This document shows positions 47,198 through 56,783 of a stretch of DNA of 64,000 bases, piece after piece. Source of the stretch: Acidobacteriota bacterium (GTDB lineage: Bacteria; Acidobacteriota; Blastocatellia; RBC074); assembly GCA_016196035.1 (NCBI GenBank), contig JACPYM010000057.1:121249-185248 (forward strand), written 5' to 3'. The first letter of the stretch is position 1. The number at the start of each line of letters is the position of its first letter. Made by a program: the position numbers and the translations under genes. Under the pieces are notes generated by a model. The model did no database searches and was not told the origin of the DNA. It saw nothing but the letters and a program-made list of their open reading frames with translations.

Positions 47198-49013
47198 TTT
47201 GGTTCAAGCTCCTCAGATAATTGACCAGATTCCCCACATCGTTCTTGGTCAAGCCGTAATCAACCCACGGCGGCATCGCAGTACCCTGCACGCCGTAGAG
47301 AATGGATTCGAATAAACGGCGGTCGGTCGTGGCGTTCAGGAAATCAGCATTGTGCAGATTGCGCGGGCGCGGCAGGATGTCGAGCGAGTTCGGCCCCTTG
47401 CCATCCGCCTTCTTCCCGTGACAGCCCGTGCAACGTTGCTGGAAGATTTGATCGCCCCGCGTCACCGATTCCGCCGACATTGCAATCGGATTGGTATTCG
47501 GGACATCGCGCTCTTTCAGTGGGCGTTGCTTGTCTTTCACATACGTTTGCCGGATGTAAGCCAACAAACTGCGCACCTGCTCGTCATTCAGCACGTGCCC
47601 CCACGGCGCCATCGAAGTCCCCGCGACACCTTCTTTGATCGAAGTGATGAGCCGTTCATCCGACTTGCTGTTCATGAAACCGGCTTTGGTCAGGTCGCGC
47701 GGATACGGCTCGAGATAAACCGCGATGGCGCCTTTGCCGTCGCCCTTTTCGCCGTGGCAACGCGCACACGTCCCTTTGAAAAACTCGGCGGGCGAGGTGA
47801 ACGGCGGCGGAGTCGTCAGGCTCTTCAAGTAAGCCGTGATGGACAGAAAGTCGGTCTCCGGGAAACCAAACGAGGGCATGATCGAATCGGCCACGCGCGC
47901 GCGCGGATCGCGGAAATGCTCCATGAACCATTGCTCGTCGCGCACCAAGCCGGCAAAGGACAAGTCCGGCGCCACGCCGCCATCCTGATTGCCTAGCTTG
48001 TGGCAAGCCAGACAGGATTTGTCGTTGATGAGCTTTTCGCCCAGGGCTGCGGTGGGGACCGTTGCAACCACGGACGAAGCAGTCGCAACGGACGTGGCCG
48101 CAGCCCCCGGTTGACCTGGTTGGGCCACTTTGCCAACGGTACTTTTACCGGCCAAAGTGGCGCGATACCGGTCGAGCGAGGTCTCTGAGTAATTGATCCC
48201 ACGGCGACTCTTTAGAAAAGTGACCAAGGCGCGGATTTCGGCCTCACTCAGTTTGAACTGCGGCATCACCGAAGTCTTGCTGTTGGCGCGCGGATCAACG
48301 ATAGATTCCCACAGATAATCCAGCTTGAATTTCTTGCCGACTTCGCTCAAATCAGGGCCGAGCGTGCCGCTCGACAACCCTTCAATGCGATGGCAGCCAT
48401 AACAGTTTTTCCGGAAGAAGAGTTGACGGCCCTGGGCGACCAGCGGCGTACTCTTGAAATTCTCTTCGGTGTGGCACTGCGCGCAGTTGGCTTGCATGAA
48501 CTCAGTGCTTTTGAGTTTGTCTTTGAACTCCGCCCGCCAGTCGTGTTGCGTCACATAACCCAAGAGCGGGTCGTTCCAGTAATGGTCTTCGCCATGCGCG
48601 TAGAAGGTTTCCAAGCCACGCCCTTGCCCGTCGTGACAGACCGTGCAGCCAAAGTCAGAAAATTTATGCCGCCGCTCCCACTTGCCATTGAGCAGGCGGT
48701 CGCCCAACGCTTCAGAAAACGGATGCGACCGCAACGGCTGGGCGTGCTCCTTGAAGCGCGGATCATCGCTGCCGATGTGACAAGTCAAACAACGATCCAC
48801 GCGGTTTTCGCCAAAAGTGGTGACGATGGTTTGCTCGATACGCGGTTTGCGTCCGCTGACAGCAGCGCGTTCCGTGTCCGTCTTGGCCAGCGCGCGCGCC
48901 TGATCGAAATAGGCGGTTTGATAGCTCTCCCATTTGTGGAAGAACTGGTCGTAAAAGACCAAGCCGTGAATAATCAGAATAACGAACGCTGCAATGGCCA
49001 GTGCCAGTCGCAT
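47163..49013 (-). CDS. Heptaheme c-type cytochrome with N-terminal anchor
   Basis: This 616-residue protein has an N-terminal membrane helix (about 3-22, [18 protein letters not shown]) and seven heme motifs: CLTCH (about 74), CTVCH (123), CAQCH (178), CYGCH (204), CLACH (336), CARCH (418) and CTGCH (529). The N-terminal part resembles a multiheme module. The last four hemes sit in monoheme cytochrome c-like domains with Met ligands (SVMPQF, SIMPSF, SMAPWG, AMPPWV). An Ala/Val-rich linker (about 300-320) divides them. It directly follows cytochrome b. With no cytochrome c1 or CcoP gene present, it probably connects the bc complex to the oxidase; that is inference. Confidence 0.88.
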   Translation of the reverse strand: MRLALAIAAFVILIIHGLVFYDQFFHKWESYQTAYFDQARALAKTDTERAAVSGRKPRIEQTIVTTFGENRVDRCLTCHIGSDDPRFKEHAQPLRSHPFSEALGDRLLNGKWERRHKFSDFGCTVCHDGQGRGLETFYAHGEDHYWNDPLLGYVTQHDWRAEFKDKLKSTEFMQANCAQCHTEENFKSTPLVAQGRQLFFRKNCYGCHRIEGLSSGTLGPDLSEVGKKFKLDYLWESIVDPRANSKTSVMPQFKLSEAEIRALVTFLKSRRGINYSETSLDRYRATLAGKSTVGKVAQPGQPGAAATSVATASSVVATVPTAALGEKLINDKSCLACHKLGNQDGGVAPDLSFAGLVRDEQWFMEHFRDPRARVADSIMPSFGFPETDFLSITAYLKSLTTPPPFTSPAEFFKGTCARCHGEKGDGKGAIAVYLEPYPRDLTKAGFMNSKSDERLITSIKEGVAGTSMAPWGHVLNDEQVRSLLAYIRQTYVKDKQRPLKERDVPNTNPIAMSAESVTRGDQIFQQRCTGCHGKKADGKGPNSLDILPRPRNLHNADFLNATTDRRLFESILYGVQGTAMPPWVDYGLTKNDVGNLVNYLRSLNQNAQTTKTGNKH

Positions 49014-49025
49014 GATGCAATCCTC

Positions 49026-49177
49026 GGTAATCGGTAATCGGTAGTCAGTAGTCAGTAGTCAGTAACCAAATTTGCCTTCAATTTTCTTGCTTAGTCAGAG
49101 TCAAACTGATCGAGAACTATTCCCGCCACAATCTACTGACTACTGACTACTGATTACTGACTACTGACTACTGACTA
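49026..49177. repeat. TAGTCAG heptad tract with inverted partner
   Basis: Tandem TAATCGG/TAGTCAG units at 49026-49064 face inverted ACTACTG units at about 49131-49177. Together they can form a long hairpin in the transcript between the cytochrome b and heptaheme genes. The same design occurs at 43407 and 14632. Confidence 0.78.
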
Positions 49178-49184
49178 TTTCTTC

Positions 49185-50576
49185 TTACCACGGTGAAACG
49201 AACTCCCAGTTCGGCCCACGGAAGAAAGTGCCAATGATAATGAGCACGATATTGACGATCACAAAAATCAGGAAGAGCGTGTTTGGCAACAGCCGCTCTT
49301 TGGCAAACCACTTGCCCACACCTTTGTTACTGCGATCCAGATAGGGCGCGAGCAACAGGATCAAAACTTCCAAGCCAGGCACGCCAACTCCGCCCCAGAA
49401 TGCCGAATAGCTCACCTGCTCCTGCAAGCCCAGAAAGTACCAGGGCGCTTTGGCCGGATTGGGCGGATGCAACACATTGACGGGTTCTTCCAGCGGCGCG
49501 TTAAACAGCAGCGACACCACCAACACACCCGCAATCGTCAGCACGAGGACGAATAACTCCGCCATAAACAAATTCGGCCAACTGAAAACCGAGTTCTCCG
49601 GCACGTTGCCCACTTTGGTGAATGGCCCGCGCACCAAGCCCTGAATGCCGTAATGCTTCTTTTCAATGGGCAGGACAGGCGCCACCGTCTTGGCGGCCAC
49701 GGCCAACGCGGGGACTCCGTTGACAGCGGGAGCAGCGCTAGCCGTCACGGCAACCGGCTCCAATTCGCGCGGCCATTCCGCCAAGTTTTCTTTCTTAGGA
49801 ATTTCCGGTTGTGGCGGCGCATCGGCATCGGCTGGGCGCGAGAGACCGCCGTCTTTGCGGATGCGCCAGAAATGGATGGAAACCAGCACCGTCACCAGCA
49901 GTGGCAACACCGCAATATGCAGCACGTAAAAACGCAGCAGCGCCTCTTGCCCCACGGTGTAATCACCGAGCAGCAGGAATCTCATGTCCTGCCCGACAAC
50001 CGGCGCGTAACCGGCGATGGCCGTGCCCACCGTAATCGCCCAAAAAGCCAGTTGATCCCACGGCAACAAATAGCCGGTGAAGCTGGAAAACAGCGTCAGC
50101 AAAAACAGCATCACGCCCACGACCCAATTGAATTCGCGGGGCTTCTTGTAAGAGCCGGTAAAGAAGACGCGGCACATGTGCAGGAAAACAATGGCCACCA
50201 TGAAATGCGCGCCCCAGCGGTGCATGTTGCGCAGGAAGGTGCCGAACGCGACCGAGCCGCGCAGGTCTAGCATACGGTCATAGGCCTGCGTCGTGGCAGG
50301 CACGTAATAGAACATCAGCAGGATGCCGCTCACCGTCAAAATCACGAAGAGGAAGAAGGACATCAGCCCCAGCCCCAGCGTGTACCAGGGTTTGAGCGTA
50401 TTCCGATTGACCTTGACGGGGTGGATGTGCAGGAAGAAGTTCGTGAAACTGGTTTGCGAACGACCCAGATCGCTATTCGGCAACGAATGGCGGAAGATTG
50501 AACTCCATACGTTGCCGGGAAATTCTTTCAACGTCGTCAGCAAGCCGGGTTTCGGCAATTTCGTCGCTTGGCTCAT
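49185..50576 (-). CDS. Fused cytochrome b of a bc/b6f-type complex
   Basis: This 463-residue protein combines the cytochrome b6-like N-terminal half and the subunit IV-like C-terminal half. A Pro/Ala-rich cytoplasmic linker (about 245-325) joins them. Heme b ligands are in [20 protein letters not shown] and [20 protein letters not shown]. The quinol site region is [20 protein letters not shown]; note that PEW is replaced by APWYF. It has about eight membrane helices. It would oxidise quinol together with the Rieske protein encoded 7 bp upstream. The order Rieske then cytochrome b then multiheme c is seen in bc complexes of several phyla. Confidence 0.94.
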   Translation of the reverse strand: MSQATKLPKPGLLTTLKEFPGNVWSSIFRHSLPNSDLGRSQTSFTNFFLHIHPVKVNRNTLKPWYTLGLGLMSFFLFVILTVSGILLMFYYVPATTQAYDRMLDLRGSVAFGTFLRNMHRWGAHFMVAIVFLHMCRVFFTGSYKKPREFNWVVGVMLFLLTLFSSFTGYLLPWDQLAFWAITVGTAIAGYAPVVGQDMRFLLLGDYTVGQEALLRFYVLHIAVLPLLVTVLVSIHFWRIRKDGGLSRPADADAPPQPEIPKKENLAEWPRELEPVAVTASAAPAVNGVPALAVAAKTVAPVLPIEKKHYGIQGLVRGPFTKVGNVPENSVFSWPNLFMAELFVLVLTIAGVLVVSLLFNAPLEEPVNVLHPPNPAKAPWYFLGLQEQVSYSAFWGGVGVPGLEVLILLLAPYLDRSNKGVGKWFAKERLLPNTLFLIFVIVNIVLIIIGTFFRGPNWEFVSPW

Positions 50577-50583
50577 AGTTGCC

Positions 50584-51078
50584 CTACACCTTCAGATAGG
50601 TTCCGGCGCCCACTTCGGTGCCCTTGTCCACTTCCAATTCGCCATTCGGCGCGAGGCTCAGCGCATACCACGGCAGCGGTTTCGGCGCAGGCCCGCCCGT
50701 CACATTGCCGTCCTGATCGAAGCGCGAACCGTGGCACGGACAGGCAAAACCTGTTTCGGATGGCGCGATGATGCAGCCCAGATGCGTGCACGTCGTCGAG
50801 ATGGCGCACAGTTTGTCGCCTTCGCGCACGATGCACACCCGGTGTTCGCCCAACGCGATGCGCGTGCCCGACGGGAAATCATCCGGCTTGCCGATGCCGA
50901 ACCGATTGGGTGCGCCGTAGGTGGCGCGTGGTTTGATGAAAACGAGATTTGAGATTGCGCTGATGATGGCCGAACCAAAGAGACCCACGCTGCTCAGCCA
51001 AGCCAGCATGCGGCGTCTATTCTGTTGGCCTTCGGTCAATTCCTCGACCGCGTGTTTGGCGGGCTTACCCACTGCCAT
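50584..51078 (-). CDS. Rieske [2Fe-2S] protein
   Basis: This 164-residue protein has a basic N-terminus, one membrane anchor (about 25-47, [20 protein letters not shown]) and the Rieske fold. The cluster motifs are CTHLGC and [12 protein letters not shown]. It lacks an obvious long flexible hinge Ala stretch but otherwise matches bc-complex Rieske proteins. AGGAGGATC precedes the ATG. Its start overlaps the CcoS-like gene by 14 bp, and cytochrome b follows 7 bp after its stop, so the three are one translational unit. Confidence 0.95.
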   Translation of the reverse strand: MAVGKPAKHAVEELTEGQQNRRRMLAWLSSVGLFGSAIISAISNLVFIKPRATYGAPNRFGIGKPDDFPSGTRIALGEHRVCIVREGDKLCAISTTCTHLGCIIAPSETGFACPCHGSRFDQDGNVTGGPAPKPLPWYALSLAPNGELEVDKGTEVGAGTYLKV

Positions 51079-51301
51079 CGTGATCCTCCTGTAACAAACG
51101 CTCTGGTACGGATGGCCGGGCAGACTGCGGCTCTACGGACTCAACCAAGTCTTCGATGTCGGACCAGAAGACCTGGTATTTCGTCTCCTCCAGATCGCGG
51201 AAATAATCTTTTTTGACTGCGAGAATGAAGATCAAAAGAGCGCCCACTCCCATCAGCAAGCTGGCGATGATTGCGATCCACGTCAGGCTCATTGACATCA
51301 T
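51065..51301 (-). CDS. CcoS-like small membrane protein
   Basis: This 78-residue protein has one membrane helix (about 6-28, [21 protein letters not shown]) followed by [19 protein letters not shown]. The helix plus DLE/A-R-I/L pattern resembles CcoS (FixS), an assembly factor for cbb3 oxidase. It is first in the bc operon and overlaps the Rieske gene by 14 bp. The first two Met codons are both plausible starts. CcoS normally sits at the end of ccoGHIS, so its location before Rieske is unusual. Confidence 0.68.
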   Translation of the reverse strand: MMSMSLTWIAIIASLLMGVGALLIFILAVKKDYFRDLEETKYQVFWSDIEDLVESVEPQSARPSVPERLLQEDHDGSG

Positions 51302-51682
51302 AACGGCTCCGTTACTCGGTCAATGCATAGCCGTGATATACCGGCCTGACCGATGGGAATGGGCTTAGAAGAACAGCAAAACGAGCAAGGAGAAATGCAG
51401 CTTATTTCTCACTTGCCCCACCGTTCAGCAACTCCGATGCCAAGCAGAATCGGGCCTTCACTGCGGCAAATTGCGTAGAATCCGGGCGTATCCGTAGCCG
51501 CACCTTTACTCCTAACCAACAGTTTGCGGAAAAGCACCCACGGGCACTGGGGAAATTTCTCGACTTTGCAGCGAGGGCGGCTGGCGTAGGCTTTGCTTCA
51601 AAGCGCAACGGGAACTAGCGCGAAAGGAAGGCGGAAAGTTTCCGCAATTTCAATCGCCTTTCCAGATAGACGGAGGTGCTTT
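51302..51682. promoter_or_regulatory. Divergent promoter region between bc/cbb3 and pentaheme genes
   Basis: About 380 bp separate the first gene of the 19 kb respiratory cluster from the divergent pentaheme cytochrome gene. A perfect 15-bp hairpin, GCGGAAAGTTTCCGC, lies at about 51631-51645, 38 bp before the pentaheme start codon, within a wider GAAAGG...CCTTTC pairing. It could be an operator or leader structure. I saw no convincing FNR-type TTGAT-N4-ATCAA box. Short ORFs in this stretch are not credible. Confidence 0.5.
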
Positions 51683-52486
51683 ATGACAAAACGTTTGGTT
51701 TGCCTGGCCGCATTCTTCTTTGTGCTGGCTTATGCTTGGCCGTTGCGCACCAAATCCACGCACGCCCAAACTCAAGAGCCTGACTATCGCAATAACAACT
51801 GTGTGAACTGTCATTCGACCGTCGCCGAGCCACTGCATGTCAGCAGCCGCTTTTTTGAATGGCAGAACTCGCGCCATCAAATGCGCGGCGTCGGTTGCGA
51901 CAAATGCCACGGCGGCAACCCCACCACCAACGACCCCAAGCGCGCACACGAAGGCGTGTTGAATGTGGACGATCCGCGCAGCCCGCTGCATTACCGCAAT
52001 CAACCTGAAACCTGCGGCAAGTGTCATCAGACAATCGTCCAGGCCTTTGTCCAGAGCGAGCATTATCAAAAGCTGAAAGGCTTGGGCCTGGGCGCAAGCT
52101 GTAATACCTGCCACGGACACATGGCCACACAGGTCGTCACTTCACCCAAAGCCACCGCCGACATGTGCGCGCGGTGTCACGATTCGATCAATTACCTCAC
52201 GCCGCGCCCTGAAATCCCGCAACGCGCCAACGCCACCATGCTGGCGTTCCAACGCGCCAATTCGGTCATCAACTGGGACATGCTCTTGTTAGCAGAGGCG
52301 CAAAAACGCGGCCTCGACGCCAAAGCCGAACAAGCCGAGTTGAAAGAGGCCAAAGATTCTTTCGAGCAGGCGCAAATCAACTGGCATGAGTTTAAGCTTG
52401 AGGTAGTGCGCAAACAGGCTGACGCCGCGTTCTTCAAAAGCATGAAAGTGCGCGACACCTTGCGCCGTAAATTGGGTGTGGCCTAG
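51683..52486 (+). CDS. Secreted pentaheme c-type cytochrome
   Basis: This 267-residue exported cytochrome has a signal peptide (about 1-29, LVCLAAFFFVLAYAWPL) and five heme motifs: CVNCH (about 42), CDKCH (72), CGKCH (111), CNTCH (140) and CARCH (162). The His-rich spacing resembles NrfH/cytochrome c-554-like multiheme proteins. The C-terminal third (about 185-267) is a charged, probably coiled helix (LLAEAQKRGLDAKAEQAELKEA). CGGAGGTG precedes the ATG at 51683. It is divergent from the bc/cbb3 operon. It may deliver electrons to periplasmic acceptors or to the heptaheme protein. Confidence 0.88.
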   Translation: MTKRLVCLAAFFFVLAYAWPLRTKSTHAQTQEPDYRNNNCVNCHSTVAEPLHVSSRFFEWQNSRHQMRGVGCDKCHGGNPTTNDPKRAHEGVLNVDDPRSPLHYRNQPETCGKCHQTIVQAFVQSEHYQKLKGLGLGASCNTCHGHMATQVVTSPKATADMCARCHDSINYLTPRPEIPQRANATMLAFQRANSVINWDMLLLAEAQKRGLDAKAEQAELKEAKDSFEQAQINWHEFKLEVVRKQADAAFFKSMKVRDTLRRKLGVA

Positions 52487-52608
52487 CGGGCGCCGAATAG
52501 CGGTTTGAAATATCGGCGGCAAAGCGGTATTGAAATTACGTGCAGGTCGAAGTCCTTCCTGAAAGCGCTTCCGCCTGCGCGTGGTTTTAACGCTTTTCAA
52601 TTGCGCCG

Positions 52609-54120
52609 ATGATCAAACCGTTGCCAGAACGTCTGAAACAGCGCCCCGACACGCGCGCGCGGCTGTTGACCGAACGCGCCATCGTGCGCACGGCGGGCGC
52701 ATCGCTGATTGCGGGTAATGCCGTTCGCCTCTTGAAGGATGCCCGCGAAAATTATCCCGCCTGGCTGGCCGCCATTCGCGCCGCTGAACACACCATCCAC
52801 TTCGAAAGCTACATCCTGCACCAGGACAAACAGGGTTACGAATTCGCCGACGCCCTGATGGCCAGGGCACGGCTGGGCGTTCGCGTGCGGCTGATTTACG
52901 ATTGGGCCGGGGCACTGAATGCCACCTCCAATAGCTTCTGGCGCGAATTGCGCGCGGCGGGAATTGAGGTGCGCTGCTTCAATACGCCCCGCTTCGATAG
53001 CCCCTTTGGCTGGATCAGCCGCGATCACCGCAAGATGATCACCGTGGATAAACGCATTGGTTTTGTCGCGGGCCTCTGTGTCGGGCAGATGTGGGTGGGC
53101 GATGAAACGCGCGGCATTGATCCCTGGCGCGACACTGGCGTCGAAGTGTGCGGCCCGGCGGTCGCGGAGATCGAGAACGCCTTTGCGCAGATGTGGACGC
53201 TGTGCGGCGCCCCTTTGCCGAAGGATGAAAATACGGGCGCGCCCGAGCTTGCGCCCGCAGGGAGCGTAAACCTGCGCGTTGTTGCTGGCATGCCGAATGG
53301 CGCTGGATTGTATCGCCTGGATCAAATGATTGCCGCCACGGCCCGCAAAACCTTGTGGCTGACCGATGCCTATTTTGCGGCGACGACGCCCTATGTTCAG
53401 TCCCTGCGCGCGGCCGCGATGGATGGCGTGGACGTGCGGTTGTTGGTACCACAGGCCACTGACATCCCGGTGGTGCGTGCCTTGTCGCGCACAGGCTATC
53501 GTTCGTTGCTGGAAGGGGGCGTGCGCGTCTTTGAATGGAATGGCGCGATGCTGCACGCCAAAACCGCTGTGGCGGATGGGCGCTGGGCGCGCGTCGGCTC
53601 GACCAATCTGAATCTGGCCAGTTGGCTTGGGAACTGGGAACTGGATGTGATTGTCGAAAATCAAGGCTTCGGGCACGCGATGGAGCAGATGTATCTGGAT
53701 GATTTGCAGAACGCGACCGAGATTGTCTTGACCGCCCGCAATCGTATCGCGCTGATTCGTGAACGCCGCCGCCGCAAGTTGCGCGAGCAATTCAGCGTCA
53801 CCGGTTCCAGCCGTGCCGCCGCCGGAGCGATTCGCCTGGGCAACGCCGTAAGCGCCGCACTCACCAATCATCGCGTGCTCAGCCCGTCAGAAGCGCGTAT
53901 CACCGCCAGCGCGGGCTTGCTGTTGTTGTGCTTGTCCGGCCTGGCGGTTTGGTGGCCACATCTATTAACCGTACCGCTCGCCTTTTTGGGTGCCTGGGTC
54001 GCCATTTCACTCTTCCTGCGTGCGTATGACCTGCATCAGGAAGGCAGGCGCGAAACCAAGTTGTCGTTGGCGACCAAGAGCGCCGTCGCCGAAACACCGA
54101 AAGAAGTCGAGAAGGTTTGA
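52609..54120 (+). CDS. Phospholipase D-like protein, cardiolipin synthase-type
   Basis: This 503-residue protein has two PLD catalytic motifs: [17 protein letters not shown] (about 140-156) and [18 protein letters not shown] (about 320-340), the HKD pair of the superfamily. The central domain resembles bacterial cardiolipin synthase, which condenses two phosphatidylglycerols. Unlike ClsA, no N-terminal membrane helices are present; instead, two hydrophobic segments lie near the C-terminus (about 432-470). The next gene starts 2 bp after the stop (TGAGATG), so the pair is co-translated. Phospholipase or other phosphodiesterase activity is also possible. Confidence 0.88.
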   Translation: MIKPLPERLKQRPDTRARLLTERAIVRTAGASLIAGNAVRLLKDARENYPAWLAAIRAAEHTIHFESYILHQDKQGYEFADALMARARLGVRVRLIYDWAGALNATSNSFWRELRAAGIEVRCFNTPRFDSPFGWISRDHRKMITVDKRIGFVAGLCVGQMWVGDETRGIDPWRDTGVEVCGPAVAEIENAFAQMWTLCGAPLPKDENTGAPELAPAGSVNLRVVAGMPNGAGLYRLDQMIAATARKTLWLTDAYFAATTPYVQSLRAAAMDGVDVRLLVPQATDIPVVRALSRTGYRSLLEGGVRVFEWNGAMLHAKTAVADGRWARVGSTNLNLASWLGNWELDVIVENQGFGHAMEQMYLDDLQNATEIVLTARNRIALIRERRRRKLREQFSVTGSSRAAAGAIRLGNAVSAALTNHRVLSPSEARITASAGLLLLCLSGLAVWWPHLLTVPLAFLGAWVAISLFLRAYDLHQEGRRETKLSLATKSAVAETPKEVEKV

Positions 54121-54121
54121 G

Positions 54122-54850
54122 ATGCTGCGGTTCCGCGTCGTCACTTACAACATACACAAATGCCAGGGCCTGGATCGCCGCGTCAGCCCGGAACGCATCG
54201 TCAATGTGCTGCGTGAAATTGACGCCGACGTGATCGCGCTGCAAGAAGTGCTGGCCATACGCGGGCGCGGCAGCGCACACGACCAGGCGCATTTCATTGC
54301 CGAGAGCCTGGGGATGCAATACCAACTGGGTGAAAACCGGCGCCTGCACGGCGGCGCGTATGGCAATCTGGTCTTGACGCGCTGGCCAATGAATGCAGCC
54401 GTCAACCACGACATCAGCATTGCGGGCCGCGAACAGCGCGGTTGTTTACGGGTTGATATTCAATTGCCCAACGACCAGTTGCTACATGTTTACAATGTTC
54501 ACCTCGGCACCTCATTCACCGAACGCCGCCAACAGGCGCGCCGCCTGCTCGACACCGCCATTTTGCATAGCGACGATCACAACGGCCCGCGCATCATGCT
54601 CGGCGATTTCAACGAATGGACGCGCGGCATGGCTTCGCGCCTGCTGGCCGAGCATTTTCAGAGCGCCGACATGCGCCTGGCGCTGGGCCGCCAACGCACC
54701 TATCCCGGCGTGCTGCCGTTTTTGCATCTGGATCACATCTATTATGACAAAGCGCTGGAATTGGAAGCGGCGCAATTGCATCGCGGCCGCTTGGCGCTGG
54801 TGGCGTCGGATCATTTGCCGATTGTGGCCGAGTTTCATTTGCGTCAGTGA
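54122..54850 (+). CDS. Endonuclease/exonuclease/phosphatase (EEP) family protein
   Basis: This 242-residue protein is a metal-dependent phosphodiesterase of the EEP superfamily. [11 protein letters not shown] is the first metal-binding motif. IALQEV carries the key Glu, GNLVLTRWP follows, MLGDFNEW holds the catalytic Asp/Asn, and LDHIYYD plus [10 protein letters not shown] carry the final His. No signal peptide is seen, so it is cytoplasmic. It is coupled to the PLD-like gene in front of it. Proteins of this sort are often paired with PLD-like lipid enzymes and may cut phospholipid headgroups or nucleic acids; this is uncertain. Confidence 0.9.
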   Translation: MLRFRVVTYNIHKCQGLDRRVSPERIVNVLREIDADVIALQEVLAIRGRGSAHDQAHFIAESLGMQYQLGENRRLHGGAYGNLVLTRWPMNAAVNHDISIAGREQRGCLRVDIQLPNDQLLHVYNVHLGTSFTERRQQARRLLDTAILHSDDHNGPRIMLGDFNEWTRGMASRLLAEHFQSADMRLALGRQRTYPGVLPFLHLDHIYYDKALELEAAQLHRGRLALVASDHLPIVAEFHLRQ

Positions 54851-54857
54851 GGCTCGA

Positions 54858-54958
54858 CCTGGGTACGCACCGCTTCCAGCGTGCAGTCTTTGGGGGCCCG
54901 AACATAAGCCAATAGCTCTGACTTGACGCCTGCACGCTGGAAGCGGTGCGTACCCAGG
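54858..54958. repeat. CCTGGGTACGC perfect 28-bp inverted repeat
   Basis: The arms at 54858-54885 and 54931-54958 are perfectly complementary and begin CCTGGGTACGCACCGCTTCC. The 45-bp spacer is not repeated elsewhere in the window. It sits between the convergent EEP and dehydratase genes and may act as a bidirectional transcript end. Confidence 0.88.
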
Positions 54959-54971
54959 TTAGACCCAAAGC

Positions 54972-56732
54972 TCAATGTGATTCGCGCGTGACCTCTGCCC
55001 CGCTCTTGCCAACCAGAAAATCAAAATCAGCGCCACGATCCGCTTGCAACACGTGTTCGATGTAAAGCCGGTAATAGCCACGATCATACACTTGCGCAGG
55101 CGGCAACCATTGCGCGCGGCGGGCGCTCAGTTCTTCGTCGCTCACATCCAAGTGCAAACGGCGCGCGGCTACATCCAGCTCAATGACATCATCGTCTTGC
55201 ACTAGCGCCAGCACGCCGCCTGCCGCCGCTTCGGGCGCAACGTGCAAAACGACCGTGCCGTAGGCCGTGCCGCTCATGCGCGCGTCCGAAATGCGAATCA
55301 TATCAGTGACGCCTTGTTGCAAGACTTTGGGCGGCAGCCCCAGATTGCCGACTTCGGGCATGCCGGGGTAGCCTTTCGGGCCGCAGTTTTTCAGCACGAG
55401 AATACACTCGGCGTCTACATCCAAATTAGGATCGTCAATGCGCGCGTGATAATCCTCGATGTCTTCAAAAACGACGGCGCGCCCGCGATGCTGCATCAAC
55501 GCGGGCGTGGCGGCGGATGGTTTGAGCACCGCGCCATCCGGGCAAAGATTGCCGCGCAGGACGGCGATGCCGCCTTGTTCGGTCAGCGGTTCGTCGAAGG
55601 CTTTGATCACGTCGCGGTTCCAGCAGGGCGCGGCGGCGGTGTTTTCGCCGATGGTTTTGCCGTTGACGGTCAGCGCGTCGCGTTCGATCAAATCGCCCAA
55701 TTCGCGCACGACTGCCGGGACGCCGCCGGCATAATAAAAGTCCTCCATCAAATACTGGCCCGACGGCATCAGGTTGACCAAACAGGGCAAATCGCGACCC
55801 CAGCGGTCGAAATCTTCCAGCGTCAATTCGATGCCGACACGCCCGGCAATTGCCAGCAGGTGCACCACCGCATTCGTCGAGCCACCGATTGCGCCCAGGA
55901 CGCGCACGGCGTTTTGAAACGCCGCGCGCGTCAAAATCTGTGACGGGCGCAAGTCTTCGGCAACCATCTCGACCATGCGCCGCCCGGCCATGTGCGCCAT
56001 CGCATAACGACGCGCATCCACTGCCGGAATCGCGGCGTTGTGCGGCAAGGCCAGCCCCAGCGCTTCGACCATGCTCGCCATCGTCGAAGCGGTGCCCATC
56101 GTCATGCAATGCCCGGCGGAGCGGCTCATACACGATTCGGCTTCTTGAAAATCACTCAGCGACATTGTGCCCGCGCGCACCTCTTCGCTGAAGCTCCAGA
56201 CATTGGTGCCCGAGCCAATATCCTGGCCGCGAAACTTGCCGTTGAGCATCGGCCCGCCCGACACGACCAGTGTCGGCAGATTGCAACTGGCCGCGCCCAT
56301 CACACAGGCCGGCGTAGTCTTGTCGCATCCGACCAGCAACACTACGCCATCAATCGGATTGGCGCGGATGGACTCTTCGACATCCATGCTCGCCAAATTT
56401 CGGAAAAGCATGGCCGTGGGCCGCAGCAACGGTTCCCCCAACGACATCACGGGAAACTCAACCGGGAAGCCGCCCGCTTCATAAACGCCGCGTTTGACGT
56501 GCTCGGCAAGCTGGCGAAAATGCGCATTGCACGGCGTCAGATCCGACCAGGTATTACAAATGCCGATAACAGGGCGTCCGTCGAAGAGGTGATCGGGCAG
56601 CCCCTGATTTTTCATCCAACTGCGATGAATGAAGCCGCCTTTGTCGGTGGGGCCGAACCAGGCGCGACTGCGCAACTTGCGCCCGCCCCCGTTGTTGCCA
56701 TTGCCATTGCCCGCGTTGTGTTGATCGCTCAT
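54972..56732 (-). CDS. IlvD/Edd family dehydratase, probably sugar-acid dehydratase
   Basis: This 586-residue protein matches the dihydroxyacid/6-phosphogluconate dehydratase family, which uses an Fe-S cluster. Cluster and active-site motifs are NTWSDLTPCN, GCDKTTPACVMGA, CMSRSAGHCMTMGT and SDARMSGTAYGTVVLHVAPE. The SGTAYG variant and the ending RGYYRLYIEHVLQADRGADFDFL suggest the sugar-acid group (arabonate/xylonate-like), not IlvD of branched-chain synthesis. An Asn/Gly-rich N-terminal tail is unusual. I chose ATG 56732, which has GGAAATTTC upstream. It converges with the EEP gene. Substrate is uncertain. Confidence 0.9.
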   Translation of the reverse strand: MSDQHNAGNGNGNNGGGRKLRSRAWFGPTDKGGFIHRSWMKNQGLPDHLFDGRPVIGICNTWSDLTPCNAHFRQLAEHVKRGVYEAGGFPVEFPVMSLGEPLLRPTAMLFRNLASMDVEESIRANPIDGVVLLVGCDKTTPACVMGAASCNLPTLVVSGGPMLNGKFRGQDIGSGTNVWSFSEEVRAGTMSLSDFQEAESCMSRSAGHCMTMGTASTMASMVEALGLALPHNAAIPAVDARRYAMAHMAGRRMVEMVAEDLRPSQILTRAAFQNAVRVLGAIGGSTNAVVHLLAIAGRVGIELTLEDFDRWGRDLPCLVNLMPSGQYLMEDFYYAGGVPAVVRELGDLIERDALTVNGKTIGENTAAAPCWNRDVIKAFDEPLTEQGGIAVLRGNLCPDGAVLKPSAATPALMQHRGRAVVFEDIEDYHARIDDPNLDVDAECILVLKNCGPKGYPGMPEVGNLGLPPKVLQQGVTDMIRISDARMSGTAYGTVVLHVAPEAAAGGVLALVQDDDVIELDVAARRLHLDVSDEELSARRAQWLPPAQVYDRGYYRLYIEHVLQADRGADFDFLVGKSGAEVTRESH

Positions 56733-56783
56733 GAAATTTCCTTTGGTTGTTAAATGAAGAAGGTGAATTGAAGGCAATCTTTT

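Noticed and set aside
51402..51608. Minus-strand 68-codon ORF in the divergent promoter region
   Set aside because: No motif, no convincing ribosome-binding site, and it lies between two well-supported divergent genes.
52597..53871. 424-codon minus-strand ORF opposite the PLD-like gene
   Set aside because: The plus strand carries both HKD motifs, and the antisense product has no motif.
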